From NCBI GenBank assembly GCA_947044365.1, contig OX345636.1, positions 20,872,548-20,936,547 of the forward strand: a stretch of DNA of 64,000 nucleotides. The letters are read 5' to 3'. The DNA is from Petrosia ficiformis (Eukaryota; Porifera; Demospongiae; Haplosclerida; Petrosiidae). Below, in pieces: positions 13,977 through 28,354 of this stretch; the stretch's first letter is position 1, and each line of letters begins with the position of its first letter. The position numbers and the translations under genes were made by a program. The notes beneath the pieces are model-generated. The model was not told the origin of the DNA and searched no databases. It was given only the letters and a program-made list of their open reading frames with translations.

Positions 13977-15109
13977 TGTATTTCCTTGAATAAGAGCCGC
14001 CCTTGAATAAATGCCGCCCTTGAATAGTAGCCTCCTCTGCAACACAGGCAAGTTGATATAGTAGCCGCCCTTGAATAAACGCCGCATATAATATTATTCA
14101 TGATTAATAATAATTAATTAAACAGAAATAATAATTATTAACACGAGTCACAGAGTCAGCACTTTTTGTAGTTTTGAAGCTTCAAGTACTACAGTGGGTT
14201 AAGCTAGCTTTGGAAGCTGTTAGTGAGGATGTTGTTCGCAAATCCTTCAGGGTGTGTGGCATCACAGTAAATCCAGATGGTTCCGAGGATAGTGAGATAA
14301 ACTGTTTGAAGGAGAACGGAGTAGCACACGATGCACGATGCGAGATTGAGTTGGAAACAGCTGTTCTTGAACGAGGTGAGCAAGTGGAGAGTGGAGATCC
14401 ATTTGCAGACGAAGAGGATGAGGACGAACTGGAGGAGAATGAAATTGTAGTACACGAGGACCTAGACGAGGACTGAGGGAGGAACTTAACTTTCATGTTA
14501 CTATTAAATCAATAATAATAAATTTTTATGGCCCGTAGGGCCATCCCTATGATTGCTTTCCCACGGGTTCGATGTATGTTTATATATATATATATATATA
14601 TATATGTTTGTGTCACCTACGCGAGTATGGGTTGTATACGTAGTTAAGGAAGTTACATCATTCCCGGGGGCTCGGACAATTAATGGGCGTGGCGCGTAAA
14701 AGAACGCGCGATCAAGCTCTACACACCAGCAGAAAGAAAGCTGTTGAGCTTACGTAGAAACTGTAACTAATAGCTAGCTATTCTGCCTGAAATATATTCC
14801 TAAAGTTCTACAAGGTCCTTTGAAAGGTCAGGAGAGTAGATAATCAAAATAATAACTATAATAAGCTGTTGTCTTTCATGCTTGATAAAGTCAGCCATGA
14901 TTACTGAATTCTGGACACCTCAAAGCAGTCATAAGGATACTTTTATCTTCACTTAAATTTGTAAAGCAATCATAGGGATGTTTTTTTCTCTATATACACT
15001 TGTTATTAGTTATAATAATATAATAACCGCCCCTGAATAATGACCGCCCTCGAATAGTAGCCTCCCCCTCGAGAGTCGCTTGTTGAAATAGTAGCTGCGG
15101 CTGTTATTC

Positions 15110-15147
<38 letters not shown>

Positions 15148-15194
15148 TATAAGTATAAATATATATACATGTATATACAATAATTATATACTTC

Positions 15195-15234
<40 letters not shown>

Positions 15235-18200
15235 GTACATAATGTATAATTCTTTTTACCTCCTTCAACTACTACACTAAGACTTTGTGCAATTGGATTG
15301 GATAATAGTAGTATAATATTTCCTACAGTACTATGATCCTCACTGTAGTTATAAGCATTGAACTGAAAATCAACTGTGACATCTACAATACAAATTAAAT
15401 TAAAATTATAATTATCAACGATACTCATCTGCATATCAATGTAAATTATTTCAAATCAGTGTTTTTGATAAGCTTATATTGCACACCATAGGCTCAAAGT
15501 GCTTCTTGTTTGGCAGAGTACAGTTCTTTCTTTGGCCCAGTGGCACAGTTAGTTATGATTATATTGTCACTAACACAATTAACGCTTTGTGGATTGGCTC
15601 AAGATGTATTCCTAATGGCACACACACTAACCATTTTTGATCCAATTTGGCCCATGCTTCAAAATTTACCAAAAACTCCGATATAAGTATACATGTGCAT
15701 GTAAATATATACTGATTATCTGTGATAAGGTTGCATGTATTACCATCATCATCAACAACAGTGATATTCATTTTAGATGGTTCAGCAATGCTAACTTCAA
15801 CAGGATCTCGTATTCCCAGGGTGAACAATTTATCAAGTTCTAAAGCAATGTTATTATCAGTAGCAGTGAACAAAATTGATTTGTTCTGAGGTTCTGGAGC
15901 ATTAGCATCAAATGTAACTTGACCAATATCGATATCTGTATAAAGTAATGTGTTATTATTACTATTATTATTACAACAGAGTATAAAGATTCAATTTAGT
16001 TTGAATAGTACACATAATTAATATACACCGCAATGTGAATTTGGTACTACATCGTGTTACAACTGCAAACACACTAAAACTCTATTTGTTTTGACAAGTC
16101 AAATTCCATTTTAAACAACAGCTGGTCTTCTCCAATAAGTGAAATGAATGCCACAAGCACTACATGCATTGTTATTACATGTATTACTAGAGAATGTTAG
16201 CATGCATGCTAATCATTGTGGGGCGAGCCTGAGAGGGTGAGGTTAGAAAACATCTTGCAAACACTGCTATCTTTATTCTCATTGGCCATCAGTTTCTGTC
16301 TCTCTCTCACAAACTATCTTCTCTTCGCTCAGCAGTCTCCTCAGCTCTTCAGTATTTCCCTTTGTCTCTCAAGTCTCTTTTGTCATCTGTCTCCCTCTAT
16401 TACGACCTCTACCAGCTTCTCTTTGGTTACTCAAAGGCTTAGAAATTCACGAATGCGTAAGAAAAGACATTTACAGAAACTAACGAACGCGTACAAAAAA
16501 CATTTATGGAATGAGTACATATATACATACAAGGCAAACTTCGTCAACCTAGTTAGTGCGGGTCAGCCTGATCCAAATGATTTATATTTCTTTATATATT
16601 GGATGCTCTGATCAAAAACAGTTTTGATGAATATTATAATTATCCCTCCATGGCTTGCATCCATTAATTACAGTGCATGTAATGTGTTTGTATCTTCCAT
16701 ATAGGATAGTGTATCAAAGCTGCAGTGTCTATGAGTTATTAGGGTTTCATTTAGGGGGTGTGGGGGGCATTTGCCCCTCCCTTGCTAGAAGAGTCTTGCC
16801 TCCCTTGGAATTTGTTTGGCAATATGCACACCACGATATCCCTGTTTTTCTCGCTCCTAAAGTCTTTCAAATTCAAGTTTCACCCACCTCAACAAATGTT
16901 CTAAACGAAACCCTGGTATGTGTATGTATTAATTGTTCTCACTTGTGTCTACATCATAGATAGTTACAGTCAAATCTTGAAGAAGTACTCCTCTCTGTAG
17001 AACTACAAAAATTGATCCATTTCCACCATTTTCAGAGAAGGTTACTGAATATCTGTCAAATCGGATTTCTACTACTGTAGATAAAATTAATTGATAAAAA
17101 TTTAAAAATAGAGTAAATGTTAAGTGATATTTTAAACATTCTCTACAGTGCATTAAACATTTTAATGTGGCATGATGGTGGGGCTCAATAAAGGTTAAGA
17201 TTTGATAATCGAGACCTTTGTTAGCTTGCCTGAGTGCCACATTATAACACTTGATGCACCATAAACAATGGTATACACATTTTAGTGCCTATCACATTTC
17301 TAGTGTGTATGGTTGCATTTTCACAGGAAGATGTATATTAAGTATTTAATGCATTCTTGAGTGTATTGTCTTGTTTAAAATGCCTAAAGTCACACTATTG
17401 TTTTTTTTAATATCATACCATCATCGTCTTCAATAACCACAAAAGAAGGAGTATCATCAATCACTAGATTAGTGCTGAGTACAGGTTGTGTTCCAGTGTA
17501 ATTTTGTAGTGTAACAGTGAAATTCTCAAATAGTGTCTCTTTTCTATTGTCATCTATTATTAGCAATGTACCACAATATGGACTTGCAGCAAATTGATTG
17601 AATCTTATAATGTTAGTAGTAGGTCGGTAATCCTCATTAGCTAGAGTGAATATTAAAATGCATAACACAAGTTGTATAAAAATAATTAATAGCAATTAAA
17701 CACTTACCTACAGAAGAAGCTGTATTATCTTCAGCAATATAATCAATATCAAATGATGTTTTAAGTGTAGCATTAATAACTTCAGCACACACTTGTACAA
17801 AAAATGCAGATTCAATCACATTATAAGTCCTGGAAGTGAATCTGATTGTAGCAGCTATATATAGAATATAAAATAAATATTTTATAAGCACAATTTAAAA
17901 GAATAATGTTTTGGAATTGTACTGGAAAGTTTTTAAAAGTACAATTTTAAAATGTCAAAACAAAAATAATAGACATGTGCAATAATTACCGATATAATGT
18001 GATAGAAATAATTATCACAATTTTGAGCATTATGATGACACCAGGAAATGGATGTGTATCGCCTTTATCACCACCTCAGGTCTTACTATTAAGGCTATTG
18101 TAGGAGAATTGTTTTTTTCACTTAATGGGAGCAACTGAATGTAGCATGATCCTCCCTCCCATATTTGTTGTAAATTTATATACAAGTTAATTTATGCTAT

Positions 18201-21200
18201 AATTATAGGTAGGGTGTTTCATGAAACTTTTGTCAGCTTTATAACTTTCAAAGTATACATGTTCAAAGTTTTAATTTGCTTTGTTGGAAAGAGGAGTCGT
18301 TAAGACACCCAGAGATGTAAAACCCGCGCTTCGTTAGATGCAGGAAGAGTGTTGAAGACTAAAAGAAGCCACACCTAGCGGTTTTCTTACCCTTTTTGAT
18401 AGCTTCTAGTGTAGTGGAGAAAATATTGGTGAGTGCTCGTTCTTGCCTCTTCGGAGTAGTGTATACATGCCAAGTATAGAAGTCCAAGAGTGTCCAGTGT
18501 TTGAGATACATGGGGGTCAGACACACACACACAGACACAGACAGTAATTTACATTTACTGTAACCCTCCCCTTAAGGGGGAGGGTCAATTATAAAGTATT
18601 TTTGTGTATATTGAGCAGTAATGACAATAATAATGAAGCTAAAAATAATAATTATATTTATTGAAGTAACTTTGGACACTTTTTACTTGCTGCACAATTT
18701 TGTGTACACTTGGCTTCCATTTTCTACTGCTGAAAGAGCTATACCTGTAGCACACTTAAACTGACTTCATAAGCATTATTTTGCAAGTATTTACGAATTG
18801 TTTTTGTGGGTATTCTGCAAACTCAAGAAAACCTGTGCTGCTTGATATATTATTACAGCTTTCCCTAAGGGATATATGTATTGCTTTTTAAAAGTCTTTC
18901 ATCTAAAGATCGTTCACTTTTATCATGATCTCAGTATAATCACTTATTAACCATATGACATTAAACTATACACTATCATTATTTACATAATAAAGTTATC
19001 ACATTCCAATTTTGAGGTCATCGTGAATGTGAACAGGATTTGACTACTTAATGTTCCATTCAATTTTTTTGACTATTAATAAGAAGTTAACAATGTCATT
19101 CCTTTGTATCAAAGATAAATTCTGTGTTCACTCTAACATCTCTAGTCTGTAACAATTGATGTTTTGAAAATAAAACACTTTGGGTTGTGTAATCTCCTTC
19201 TGAAATGTATAATCTATTTTACATCTTAGTTCTTATTTTTGACTTAGTGAAAGCTGTAAAAACAGACTGCAGGGAAAGTGCTTTCAACCATGTATGAAAT
19301 CATCTATTACTGTTTATACAGCAGTTAAGGGATCATACTTATAGTGCTTCATAATGGGTGTACTTTTATTATTAATGACAGAAAGTATCTAACTTGTTTT
19401 TCTGCATGTCCAGAGTTGCCTTATTGATAATTCAGAAACTTTAACAACATGATAATAGTGGCAGAAAACATCAACATTCATGATAATGCACTTAAAATTT
19501 CCCTAACACTGGGTCACTAAAATAGACAGACAGATATTTAGATTTTAGATCTCGTACAATTGCTGTTTACATATGCTAGCTGAGTACAAAACTACCTATT
19601 TTATATGATTCTATCTTTGATTCATTGTTGAACTAAGGGGAGCAAAGCAGGGGTGAGGAATCCCCCCTCAAAGAAATCATGTCAACCTTAAACAAATTAA
19701 TTCCAATGGGTGAGACACAGAGGAAAGTGGAAGGTTGACAGTCACTGAAGATGAAACCCAAAACTACTTGCAACCTGTGCTCAGACTACTGAGCTACAAC
19801 AATCAGACATTATAGGTACCACTACCAGACGTTTGGAATCCTCAATATACTATTTGGGACATGGGTAGTGACAGTTTCAATCAAAACACACGGCAATGAA
19901 CTACTCTATGTATGCACTACCAGAACCCCATTTTAGGTGTTGACTGAAACCATGCAATAGAGCCATGAAAAGTGAGGTTTATTACTGTAATTCATTGCCT
20001 CAGCTGGTAAATAAGGAAAGTGAGAAGTTGGCAGTCACTGGGGATTGAACCAGGACCACAGTGCTCAGATCACTGAGCTACAACCACACAATGATATGGT
20101 AGGTTAACAGGTCCTCTATACATACTGCACATAATAGTAGCAGCAAATATCACAACTTATTAACTTATAGAAGTAGACTATACATTAGAATAATGAGGTA
20201 ATCCTACATGTATATGTAAATACAAATATGCTTAAATAAGTTCTCACGTGTTGTATCAAATATTGTAACAAGAGCACGATCTCTTTCAGGATCGAGTTCA
20301 TAGTTTTGGTCTGTTCTTATAAAAACTGTAAATGATTCTGCACCTTCTAAAAATGAATCATTCGAAGCAAATCCGATAGGAAAATAAATAGGACTCAATT
20401 GTAGAATACCATTAACATCTATCAGTACAAAGTTGGGTATATCATCAGTTGTGAAGCTGAAATCTGTAAATTCTAAAAGAATATAGAAGCACTGAAATTA
20501 TAACACAAACAGATGTGCATACTATTGCATTATACATTACACTACACTACTACTGAAATACACATACACTCCATAAACATACTTCTAACTAGATTTTCAA
20601 ACTAGTTATATACAGTTGAAATATTTTGACAAGTGAAAACACAGAATTAATTTCACTAGTACATGTAATGTGGTGTATATGAGGTATTAGCAATGTTTAT
20701 AGTAAACTTCACAGCACATGAAGTGTTTTGATGTGGCATGGTGGAACCAATAAAGTGAATTGAAGCTAATTCATTATAATAAAAAGCAAGAAATGTTTTC
20801 CTTATTCTGAGCGAAGCATCTCAACTGAACTTCCATATCTCCACAATGGTGAATTTTATATCTCTCCTACTTACAAGTATCTTAGTGTTCTATCAATTAG
20901 AGTGCAATTGTATCAGTAGCACAACAGATTGAACAGAAAGAGATGTCACAGTCAGAAATTGTTCAGCACAAATATGTCCACAAAGGTGCATTGACAAATC
21001 CATAGAACTATTGGATCTATATATATGTCAGCAAACGATACTAACAAACTCGACTACAGAATGACAAAACAAGGTCTTTGCTCAAAAAATGGTGGACCAC
21101 TCAAACTCCAGGAGCAGCTATTGATCTGGTTACCACTTTTCAATCAATTAATTAAGCTTTACGTTTATACCAAGGGCAAGCAAACCTGAATTATTCAAAA

Positions 21201-24200
21201 ATATGTTAAGTGCTGCACTTGTGAAGTGAACACTCTGCACACTGCATATTCCTAGTATAATGTGGACAAATTCATCTGTTTCCTGCAGAGTGCTGAATCC
21301 ATATGCTACACTTGTATATACCTAATTATGTACAATGTACTAGACTGATAGTAGTTATAAAACAACATTACTTGATTCATTCATCTATTTTATATAGTGT
21401 CATACTTGTTGCTGTTCCTGAAGTTGCTGATAATCCTGGTTTAGGTTGTTCATCATCTACAGTTGATCCTGTAGTTTCATCATTTGTCTGGTTAATTCTC
21501 AATGATATTACTTCTCCTTCAAAAACTTCTACTGCTATCATATCAAATCCAATCTCAAAAGCTAGATAAAAAAGTAACAAAATTTAATTTAAAAACTGGG
21601 CCATGTTTACTTTCAATATAATAATTGGATAATTATAGCTAATAATATTATCCAATTATTATTCATGTAACTTATAATTACGCTCATGCTTTAACTACAC
21701 ATCACCTCAATAACATTTTATACTGAATCGTTATTAAATTCACTTGAATATGTAAATAATTCTCATGTTTGAAGTAGTAAGACAGGAAATGCCATAAACA
21801 GCTTTTTTTTTTATTTGTTCTACTGTGGATATCTAAATAATATACATAAGTAAACCAGCTAGCCTCTACTGATGAGAAAATTAATAAATACTAGTAAATA
21901 GACCCATCCAAGAACAGAATACACAGACTGAAAGATTTGAACAACCTAATAACCAGTCACCTTCCTGTTGCATTAGTCTTACTTTCCCATCCCCACACAG
22001 TTTGCTCTAATATCTGCAGCCATCTTGAAAGTTGAAACTGAAGCCATGCCCTGGGCTAGTCTTGTCCCCAGCTGCACCCACTACCGTGGAGAACCGTCTG
22101 GTGACTTTCTAGCAATTTCTGACTCAGCATGCAGGGAATCATGCACACCAATCAAATTCAAGTATAGGCTGTAATGTCATCAAATAGACAAATATCGATT
22201 GTGTGATGACAGAGATTACTTTGACATTTTCATGCACGTGTCAGTGACATGTGCATGAAAATGTCAAAGAAATCTTTGTTCTGGTGAAAAGCTGTTTGTC
22301 ACTGATGGCATCCTTCTTTTTTTGTTGCAAAGCTAAGGTACGAAAGTAGATCTACACTACTAAGGCACAGGATGAATGTTTGGAAAGATTTATAGCTATA
22401 GAAAAATGTTTTTGGTAATTTACCAACTCAGAAAAAAGTCTATGTTATACCAGTGTCTGGCAACATAAAAAACATTTTCTGTGGTCTATAGCCACAAATA
22501 TACAAGTTAGTTTGTAATTGAGCTGCAATTTAATTTTTATCAGTAGATAATACCCTGTTAGGTACATGTGCAACAATTTGGACCTTTGAAAGCACACAAA
22601 CGTAGTTTTATTACATGCAGTACATGTAGTTGCAACTACAAAATTAAATGTGTATAAACAATCAGGCTATTTTTAACTTCAGAGGTGCTGCATTCATGCA
22701 CTATAGTATCAGTGATTTATTAACCTTACCTGAGCATTCACAAATAAATAGGTGTGAGGTGATTGCATAATGTTTATACATTGCATTATTGTGATATGTA
22801 AGCATGAGAGAGATAATTATAAACAAAGGAAAACTGAAAAAATAAAAAATCTGATTAGGGGATTGAACTCAGATAGTAGGAGAAATTTCTAATTTTTTTA
22901 TTATCTTGCTTCGATTTAACTTACCATCATCATCAGTGATAGTAATCTCGGTGGGAACTCCTAATGTAACATCTTGTGATGGTGTTGAACTAATAATACT
23001 CAACTGATAATTTTCATTTGTTTCCAGTGCTGTGGTATCATTTGTTATGCCAAAGTTAGGTAGTGGAACTGAAACATCACCAGCTTGAAATATTACTGTT
23101 GAGTCCACATCACTTCCAGATATAACAACGGTTGAAGGTTGTGCTCCAGGTCCTGAATGTGTAATAAATTAGATATTGGAATTACTATACAACACATTAT
23201 ATATACCTCCTGTTATAGTAACATTCAGAGCTTGTGCAATAGATGTAGAGAGGGATATGTTAATACCAGAAGACTGTCCAGCTCCCTCAGAGAATGAGTA
23301 CGTCAAAGACCCAAAACTGACAGTAACAACTATGAATAGGAGAAATTTCCAATTTTTTATTATCTTGTTTTGATTTAACCAGGAGCTTATGAGCGGCAAA
23401 GCCGCGAAGGAGCGTCTAACGCAGTACTACCTGCAGTTCCCAGACTGTCTAATTGTTTGTTTGTTTATTTAATTACCTGTGAAGTAAGTGCTATTTAATT
23501 ATTATAGGCGTGTTCACTTTGACACGTGAATGACAATCAATCGGGTAACTGTAGTTGGTCTCTGAGAAAGATCGGAGTTTGATAGTGCCTAGAAAGGTAG
23601 ATTTTATGGTTTCAGTGAAAAGCTACAGACTTCAGCTTTCTTCAGCCTCTTGTAACTATAAAAGTAAAATGAATTTCTAGAAAACGGCTCTATTTGTTTT
23701 CTCTAAATGCATTGTACTTGGTGGACGCCATGATTGGTGGGCGTGGCTTTCTCCGTTTGTACTTATTGCGATTACAAAAATGGACATTTTATATATGTTT
23801 TATCAATTCCAGGACCCTATAAAGGTGATTAGAAGATATGAAGGTTGCCATTACACCACGTGATAGAGTATGGCAAAAATGGCAGAAAAACGTTTGTCGA
23901 AGAAACAGCTGTGTTCTATTGTCAGTAACATTAGGCAGTGTGATCACTCAATCATGTATGCTTATGTAAAAGGTTCAGTTAACTTAGAGGAACACATGAG
24001 CGCTTTTGAAGAAAGGAAGACGCTATGGAATCAATCACGTCTCGCAAGTTGATTATCATTATAGTACTGCCTTTTCTTGGGAGATAGGACTTTCTCTTTG
24101 GGCTTCCTGGTATAGATCTATACTTCCCCACACTAAATGTCGTCATCATGCTCTTCAAATCCAGACAGAGAGCGTTTGCAGGTCAGAGAACCATTACGCA

Positions 24201-27200
24201 TGAATATTGAATAACGTGTGTCACGTGAAGGAGGTGTGTTAATTTATTTAACAGCCACTTGAGTGACCAACCCGTCGATGTAACACTACCTACGCAAACT
24301 GCCTTATATGGAAGTTTTGTGAATAAAATTATACTCTCCAGGTATATGGCATTGGACGCTCCTTCGCGGCTTCGCCGCTCATAAGCTCCTGATTTAACTT
24401 ACCATCATCATCAGTAATAGTAATTTCGGTGGGAGCTCCTAATGTAACATCTTGTGATGGTGATGAACTACTAAAACTCAATTGATAAATTTCATTTGTT
24501 TCCAGTGCTGTGGTATCATCTGTTATGCCAAAGTTAGGTAGTGGAACTGAAACATCACCAGCTTGAAACATTACTGTTGAGTCCACATCACTTCCAGATA
24601 TGTCAACTGTTGAAGGTTGTGTTCCAGGTCCTGAATGTGTAATAGATTAGACATTGTAATTACATGTACTATACAACACATTATATATACCTCCTGTTAT
24701 AGTAATACTCAGAGACTGTGCAATAGATGTAGAGAGGGATATGTTAATACCAGAAGACTGTCCAGCTCCCTCAGAGAATGAGTATGTCAAAGACCCAAAA
24801 CTGACAGTAACAACTATAAATAGGAGAAATTTCCAATCATTTATTATCTTGTTTTGATTTAACTTACCATCATCATCAGTGATAGTAATCTCGGTGGGAA
24901 CTCCTAATGTAACATCTTGTGATTGTGCTGAATTACTAAAACTCAATTGATACATTTCATTTGTTTCCAGTGCTGTGGTATCATCTGTTATGCCAAAGTT
25001 AGGTAGTGGAACTGAAACATCACCAGCTTGAAACATTACTGTTGAGACCACATCACTTCCAGATATAACAACTGTTGAAGGTTGTGCTCCAGGTCCTGAA
25101 TGTGTAATAAATTAGATATTGGAATTACTATACAACACATCATATATACCTCCTGTTATAGTAACATTCAGAGCTTGTGCAATAGATGAAGAGAGGGATA
25201 TGTTAATACCAGAAGACTGTCCAGCTCCCTCAGAGAATGAGTACGTCAAAGACCCAAAACTGACAGTAACAACTATGAATAAGAGAAATTTCCAATTTTT
25301 TATTATCTTGTTTTGATTTAACTTACCATCATCATCAGTGATAGTAATTTCGGTGGGAACTCCTAATGTAACATCTTGTGATGGTGCTGAATTACTAAAA
25401 CTCAACTGATAAATTTCATCTGTTTCCAGTGCTGTGATATCATTGGTTATGTCAAAGTCCGGTAGTGTAACTGGCATTTGACCAGGTGTAAATATCACTG
25501 TGTTAGAAACTTCCACTCCAGATATGATTGCTGTGTCAGGTTGTTGTCCTGGGCCTGGATATATATATATATATAAGTTATATGTATTAGGTAAAGCACT
25601 GGGGTAAATGCTGTATGTGAAATATAAGATGAGGGGTGGGGTTGAGAAGCTCATATAGCATGAGGCATAGCCAAGTGCTACTATGATATTTTTCAGTATA
25701 GCACAAGCAAAAATGTTCTTTTAAATGGTTTATAGTAGTTTGAATTGATGGATATCACTAGTGATGGAGAAGAAGAATGAAGTACTTGGCATTCTTTCAC
25801 TAAAGCCAAGGTAAGTGTGTTATTTTCTAGTCAGGTTTCATTCAAAGTGAGTTTCTCACCCTAGATTTCAGGCCAAATTTATTTCAACATGCAATGACAC
25901 CTCAGCTACAACCCTTCTGGGGCAGAGAGCAACCTCAGAGAGTCTAAATTAAAATCTCCTGGGGAAGCACACCCAGAAGCAGTGTGCTTCACATAATCAA
26001 TTCTTTCTCCTCCCTAACAAAAACATCCTGTGTGAAACCTTATCAGTGCTGTGAATAACATCTGGAAAATATAGCGCTGGATGTAGTACCACTGTGCTCT
26101 ATATAGCACTCTCAGTACCTTTTATGTTAAGTGCCATAGCGATATAAAATTACATATACATGTACTTATATAATTAAGCATGGCAAATAATATACAAATA
26201 AAAATCTATTTAATATTTGAGTCTCAGAATTAGCAAACACTTCAGTTTGGTATTAACACATGACTACTAGGTGTTTTATGATCATGCTCAATGTGTGTTA
26301 TCTAGCGCACATGTGCTTAAATTTCTTGTACTATGGTGTTTCTAATTTTCAGTACTTTACACAAGTATTGAAATACTTTATCAAAACTATCACTATAAAT
26401 ATTATAGCATTTTTATCAATATAATTAATATATATGTGTGTTTTATATATCAGGTTTTAGAGATCTGTCTATACATGTTACATACACTTGCACCAAGAAA
26501 GATATTGCCTGAAGGTCACAGGTCTAAGGGTGATATTGCTTCCAAGTTGGCAGGTTTGTATCACAGATATACACTGTTGAAACATGTTATATCTGATATA
26601 TTTTATAAGAGATTCATACTGAAGATCAGTACTGATAATACTACAAAACAGGATACCAAACATCAAACAAAGCACTGGTGCGAGTGCTGTACGAAAAATA
26701 TAGCATGAGGGGTGAAGTCGAGAAGGTCATACAGTACAGCACAAAGCAGAGCCAAGTGGAGGTTTTGAGACTCCACCTCAGTGCTATATTTCACTACAGC
26801 ATAAGCAAAAGCATTGCTTTAGATGGTTTATAGGAGTTTGAATATCATCAGCGATAGAGAAGAAGAATAAAGTACATGTATTTGGTATTCTTTCGATAAA
26901 CCTGAGGTAAGCATGTTGTTTTCTAGTGCTGTGAATAACATCTGCAAAATATAGCACTGGATATAGTACTAACTGTGGTCTATAATTATGCAAAATAATA
27001 ATAGTACTGTCAGTATCTTTTATGTTAAGTGTCATAGTACTATAATTCCATATATCAACCTCCTTTCAGGTTTATATGTCAAATTTATAGCCTATTTCCA
27101 TGTTTTCACTGTGTGTTATATTTCGAATATTGGAAGTTATAGACGCTTTATAACTTCTCAGTTTCCTGGTAAGTGGCAAACACTGTAACTGGTAATAGTA

Positions 27201-28310
27201 TTGCACAGGCGTCAATTAGGAAATTGTATGGGTGGGGTGTTAAAGAAACAACTATTGTTAGCTTGAAGATTCTAACTTTCTTTGCTGCAGAGGTGAGGCA
27301 TTAAGAAAGCTACAGATGGGAAACTCATGCTCCATTAGTTGCTGAAATAAACCAAGGTGAGTGCATGAAAATTGCAGGGCAACACGCACACTCTATCTAA
27401 GCTTCATAACTTCTGTATTTTTAATAGCAAAGGCTTCTAACTTGTTCGGATAGATAAAGAACTTCTAGGAAACCCATACATATCAACATCATCTTTCAAT
27501 AGTTGCAGGAAGGTTGCAATGCGAGTGTTTGAAGAAGTATAAATAATGCACATGTGGTCTAAATATAATCCCACACATGATAGCATGCCACCCTCGTTGC
27601 TAGGAATTATATTCCAGTAATAGACCTCATGCGTATTCTATCATAAACTTTCACACCCAATTGAAAATGTACAGGTATGAACTCATTATGAGATCATGTA
27701 TATATGTAATAATTATATAAAGTATGGTTAGGAGGTATATATGCCAGACATACCACCCGTTACGAAGGAGGTTTATGTGGATATAACCTGAGGCCTGTAG
27801 GGCCAAGGGGTACATGCACATAAAACTCTCAACACCAGCAGTTGGTATATCCAGCCATGCTATATATAATGTACACTACAATTGAATTTTTGATGAGTGT
27901 ATATGCAAAATGTACACCTAACCACAGCAAATGGTTGCCATGGTAGCATAGTAATATATATATATATATATATATATCTCATAATGAGATTCATAGCCCA
28001 TACATTTGTATGGGGCGTGTAAGTTTGTATTTCTCATATAAACCTCAAAATAGGTTGATATTTTAAAATATCAACCTTGTGAAAGTCGCCGGCGATTTCT
28101 TACGGAATCAATGACAATCTCTTGCAGGACGATCCAAGGTATGAATCTCATTCTAAAATATATCAGATATAACATGTTTCATCTGTCTATATGCGTTATA
28201 TAAACCTGCCAACTCGGATGATATCACCCTTGGGCTACGCCCTCGGGTGATATCTTACCTCGTGGCAGGTTTATATAATGCATATAGACCTCTGAAACAT
28301 GATATATCTA

Positions 28311-28354
<44 letters not shown>

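Larger units (their letters stand above)
17855..20247. other. Intron D3B-D4A, block I, with SINEs
   Basis: No exon seen. About 18110-18590 is absent from block IV at the matching place and ends in a CA/GACA-rich tail, suggesting an inserted retroposon. Block II has a different insertion at the same spot (about 31230-31640), also ending in GACAGACA. Two tRNA-derived SINE relics lie at 19738-19812 and 20025-20095. Confidence 0.5.

Noticed and set aside
14182..14496. Serine-rich minus-strand frame opposite the Tigger fragment
   Set aside because: It is the shadow of the acidic transposase tail on the other strand.
16216..16611. 131-codon plus-strand frame, with counterparts at 29210, 29227, 45252 and 45322
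   Set aside because: It lies in the CT-rich repeat; frames shift between the copies and the Ser/Leu-rich composition follows from CT-rich DNA.
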